Assembly (NCBI RefSeq): GCF_001578775.1
Contig: NZ_KQ969063.1
Span: 63,154 to 127,153 of the forward strand
DNA length: 64,000 bases
Direction of reading: 5' to 3'
Source: Streptococcus cristatus
GTDB lineage: Bacteria; Bacillota; Bacilli; Lactobacillales; Streptococcaceae
Shown: positions 63,385-64,000 of the stretch, piece after piece
Layout: the number at the start of each line of letters is the position of its first letter
Numbering within the stretch: the first letter of the stretch is position 1
Program-made: the position numbers and the translations under genes
Notes under the pieces: generated by a model
What the model was told of the DNA's origin: nothing
Database searches by the model: none
Seen by the model: the letters and a program-made list of their open reading frames with translations, nothing else

Positions 63385-64000
63385 TTAGACTCCTTTTTTC
63401 TAAGTATTGCTCAATTACCTGCAAAACGCCGGCCTCTGCATTGGCTGGTGCCAAGCGACTGGCAATGCGCTTAATCTTCTCATCCCCATTTTCCATCGCA
63501 TAGGAAAAATCCGCTAGTTCCAGCATTTCCAAATCATTTTCGCTGTCGCCAAAAGCCATGATTTCCTTGCTTTTGATTTGCCACCGATCCATGAGCTGAC
63601 GAAGTCCCCAAGCCTTGTGAAGACCTTCTTGGATAATGTCAATCGCACCATAGCCGCTGGTCACAGCACTCAATCTTCCAGCAAATGCTGTATTGATCTG
63701 CTGCGTAATCTCTGCTGCTTGCGCTTCATCTACCACAACGCTCATCTTTAGCACTTCTTCAAACGGATGATCTTGCAGATTGGGCACAAAATTCATTCGT
63801 TTGTAGAAATGGACCGCCATTTCTTCTGTCATAATCTTGCTAATCATCGGAAAATCAGTGCCATCCTGAACAAAGCCACCTTTAGTGGAAGTGACCACCA
63901 GATGCACCTCTCGTTCTTGACCCTGAAAATAAGCCAGCGTATCCGCAATCAAATCAGGCTGCCAGAAGGTGCCCAGCAACATTTCATTCTTTTCAAAGAT
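63347..64000 (-). CDS. Cof-type HAD-superfamily phosphatase, C-terminal part (runs off the right edge)
   Basis: The reading frame is open to the window edge, so the N-terminal DxDGT motif is outside. Visible are the cap domain (MISKIMTEEMAVHFYKRMNF...LSAVTSGYGAIDI), the conserved Lys region GLHKAWGLRQLM and IMAFGDSENDLEML with the Mg-binding Asp residues. Cof-type enzymes dephosphorylate sugar phosphates, FMN or pyridoxal phosphate. Overlaps the SGNH gene by 38 bases. Confidence 0.9.
   Translation of the reverse strand: MFEKNEMLLGTFWQPDLIADTLAYFQGQEREVHLVVTSTKGGFVQDGTDFPMISKIMTEEMAVHFYKRMNFVPNLQDHPFEEVLKMSVVVDEAQAAEITQQINTAFAGRLSAVTSGYGAIDIIQEGLHKAWGLRQLMDRWQIKSKEIMAFGDSENDLEMLELADFSYAMENGDEKIKRIASRLAPANAEAGVLQVIEQYLEKRSLNGSSTIRTVAFK

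Overview
The window looks like the chromosome of an oral viridans streptococcus of the sanguinis group (S. sanguinis / S. gordonii-like). This rests on gene content and family knowledge, not on a database search: hrcA-grpE with paired CIRCE boxes, a complete histidine-utilisation (hut) cluster with an fhs gene, pyruvate oxidase spxB, Lac-family PTS genes, a SemiSWEET gene, and streptococcal-type promoters, cre sites and MET-box. No rRNA, tRNA or CRISPR array was seen.

Layout. 1-6.2 kb: heat-shock operon start (hrcA-grpE, minus strand), a WYL regulator with a GyrI-like/ClbS-like gene pair, an MscS channel and an sstT gene broken by one in-frame stop. 6.3-8.8 kb: a glycosyltransferase / phosphodiester glycosidase / membrane protein operon. 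8.8-20.5 kb: the hut cluster. hutI diverges from hutU-ftcD-fchA-fhs-hutD-permease-hutH, and hutG has its own consensus promoter. Together these degrade histidine to glutamate by two alternative last steps, and Fhs can recover the one-carbon unit as formate plus ATP. hutD carries a -1 frameshift in a G tract. 20.5-23.6 kb: a large SARP/BTAD-ATPase regulator. 23.8-31 kb: a galactoside locus (GH35 beta-galactosidase, Lac-family PTS IIC/IIA/IIB, aldo/keto reductase, ROK regulator, TIM-barrel protein) with two cre-overlapped promoters. 31.0-31.8 kb: gene debris (IS3-type transposase remnant and a decayed copy of a membrane-protein gene). 31.8-38.4 kb: alpha-galactosidase with an AraC regulator, then metE-metF behind a MET-box.

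38.7-50 kb is a defence island, all on the minus strand: HigB/HigA-type toxin-antitoxin, then a type I restriction-modification locus whose subunits are separated by non-standard genes. Reading in the direction of transcription: hsdR, a 71-aa membrane protein, a coiled-coil DUF6261-like protein, a terminator, a new promoter, a soluble protein plus four-TM protein pair that resembles phage lambda RexA/RexB, hsdS, a PD-(D/E)XK-like protein, hsdM. The RexAB-like pair inside the R-M locus, apparently co-transcribed with hsdS and hsdM, is the most interesting item here.

50-64 kb: AI-2E-family exporter, a small membrane protein, fused pabB-pabC (possibly leaderless), an ABC transporter converging on a two-component system, bglA, SemiSWEET, spxB, a GNAT acetyltransferase, an SGNH hydrolase and a partial HAD hydrolase. 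A roughly 175-bp repeat that can fold into three hairpins occurs four times (3.7, 53.9, 57.6 and 62.5 kb).
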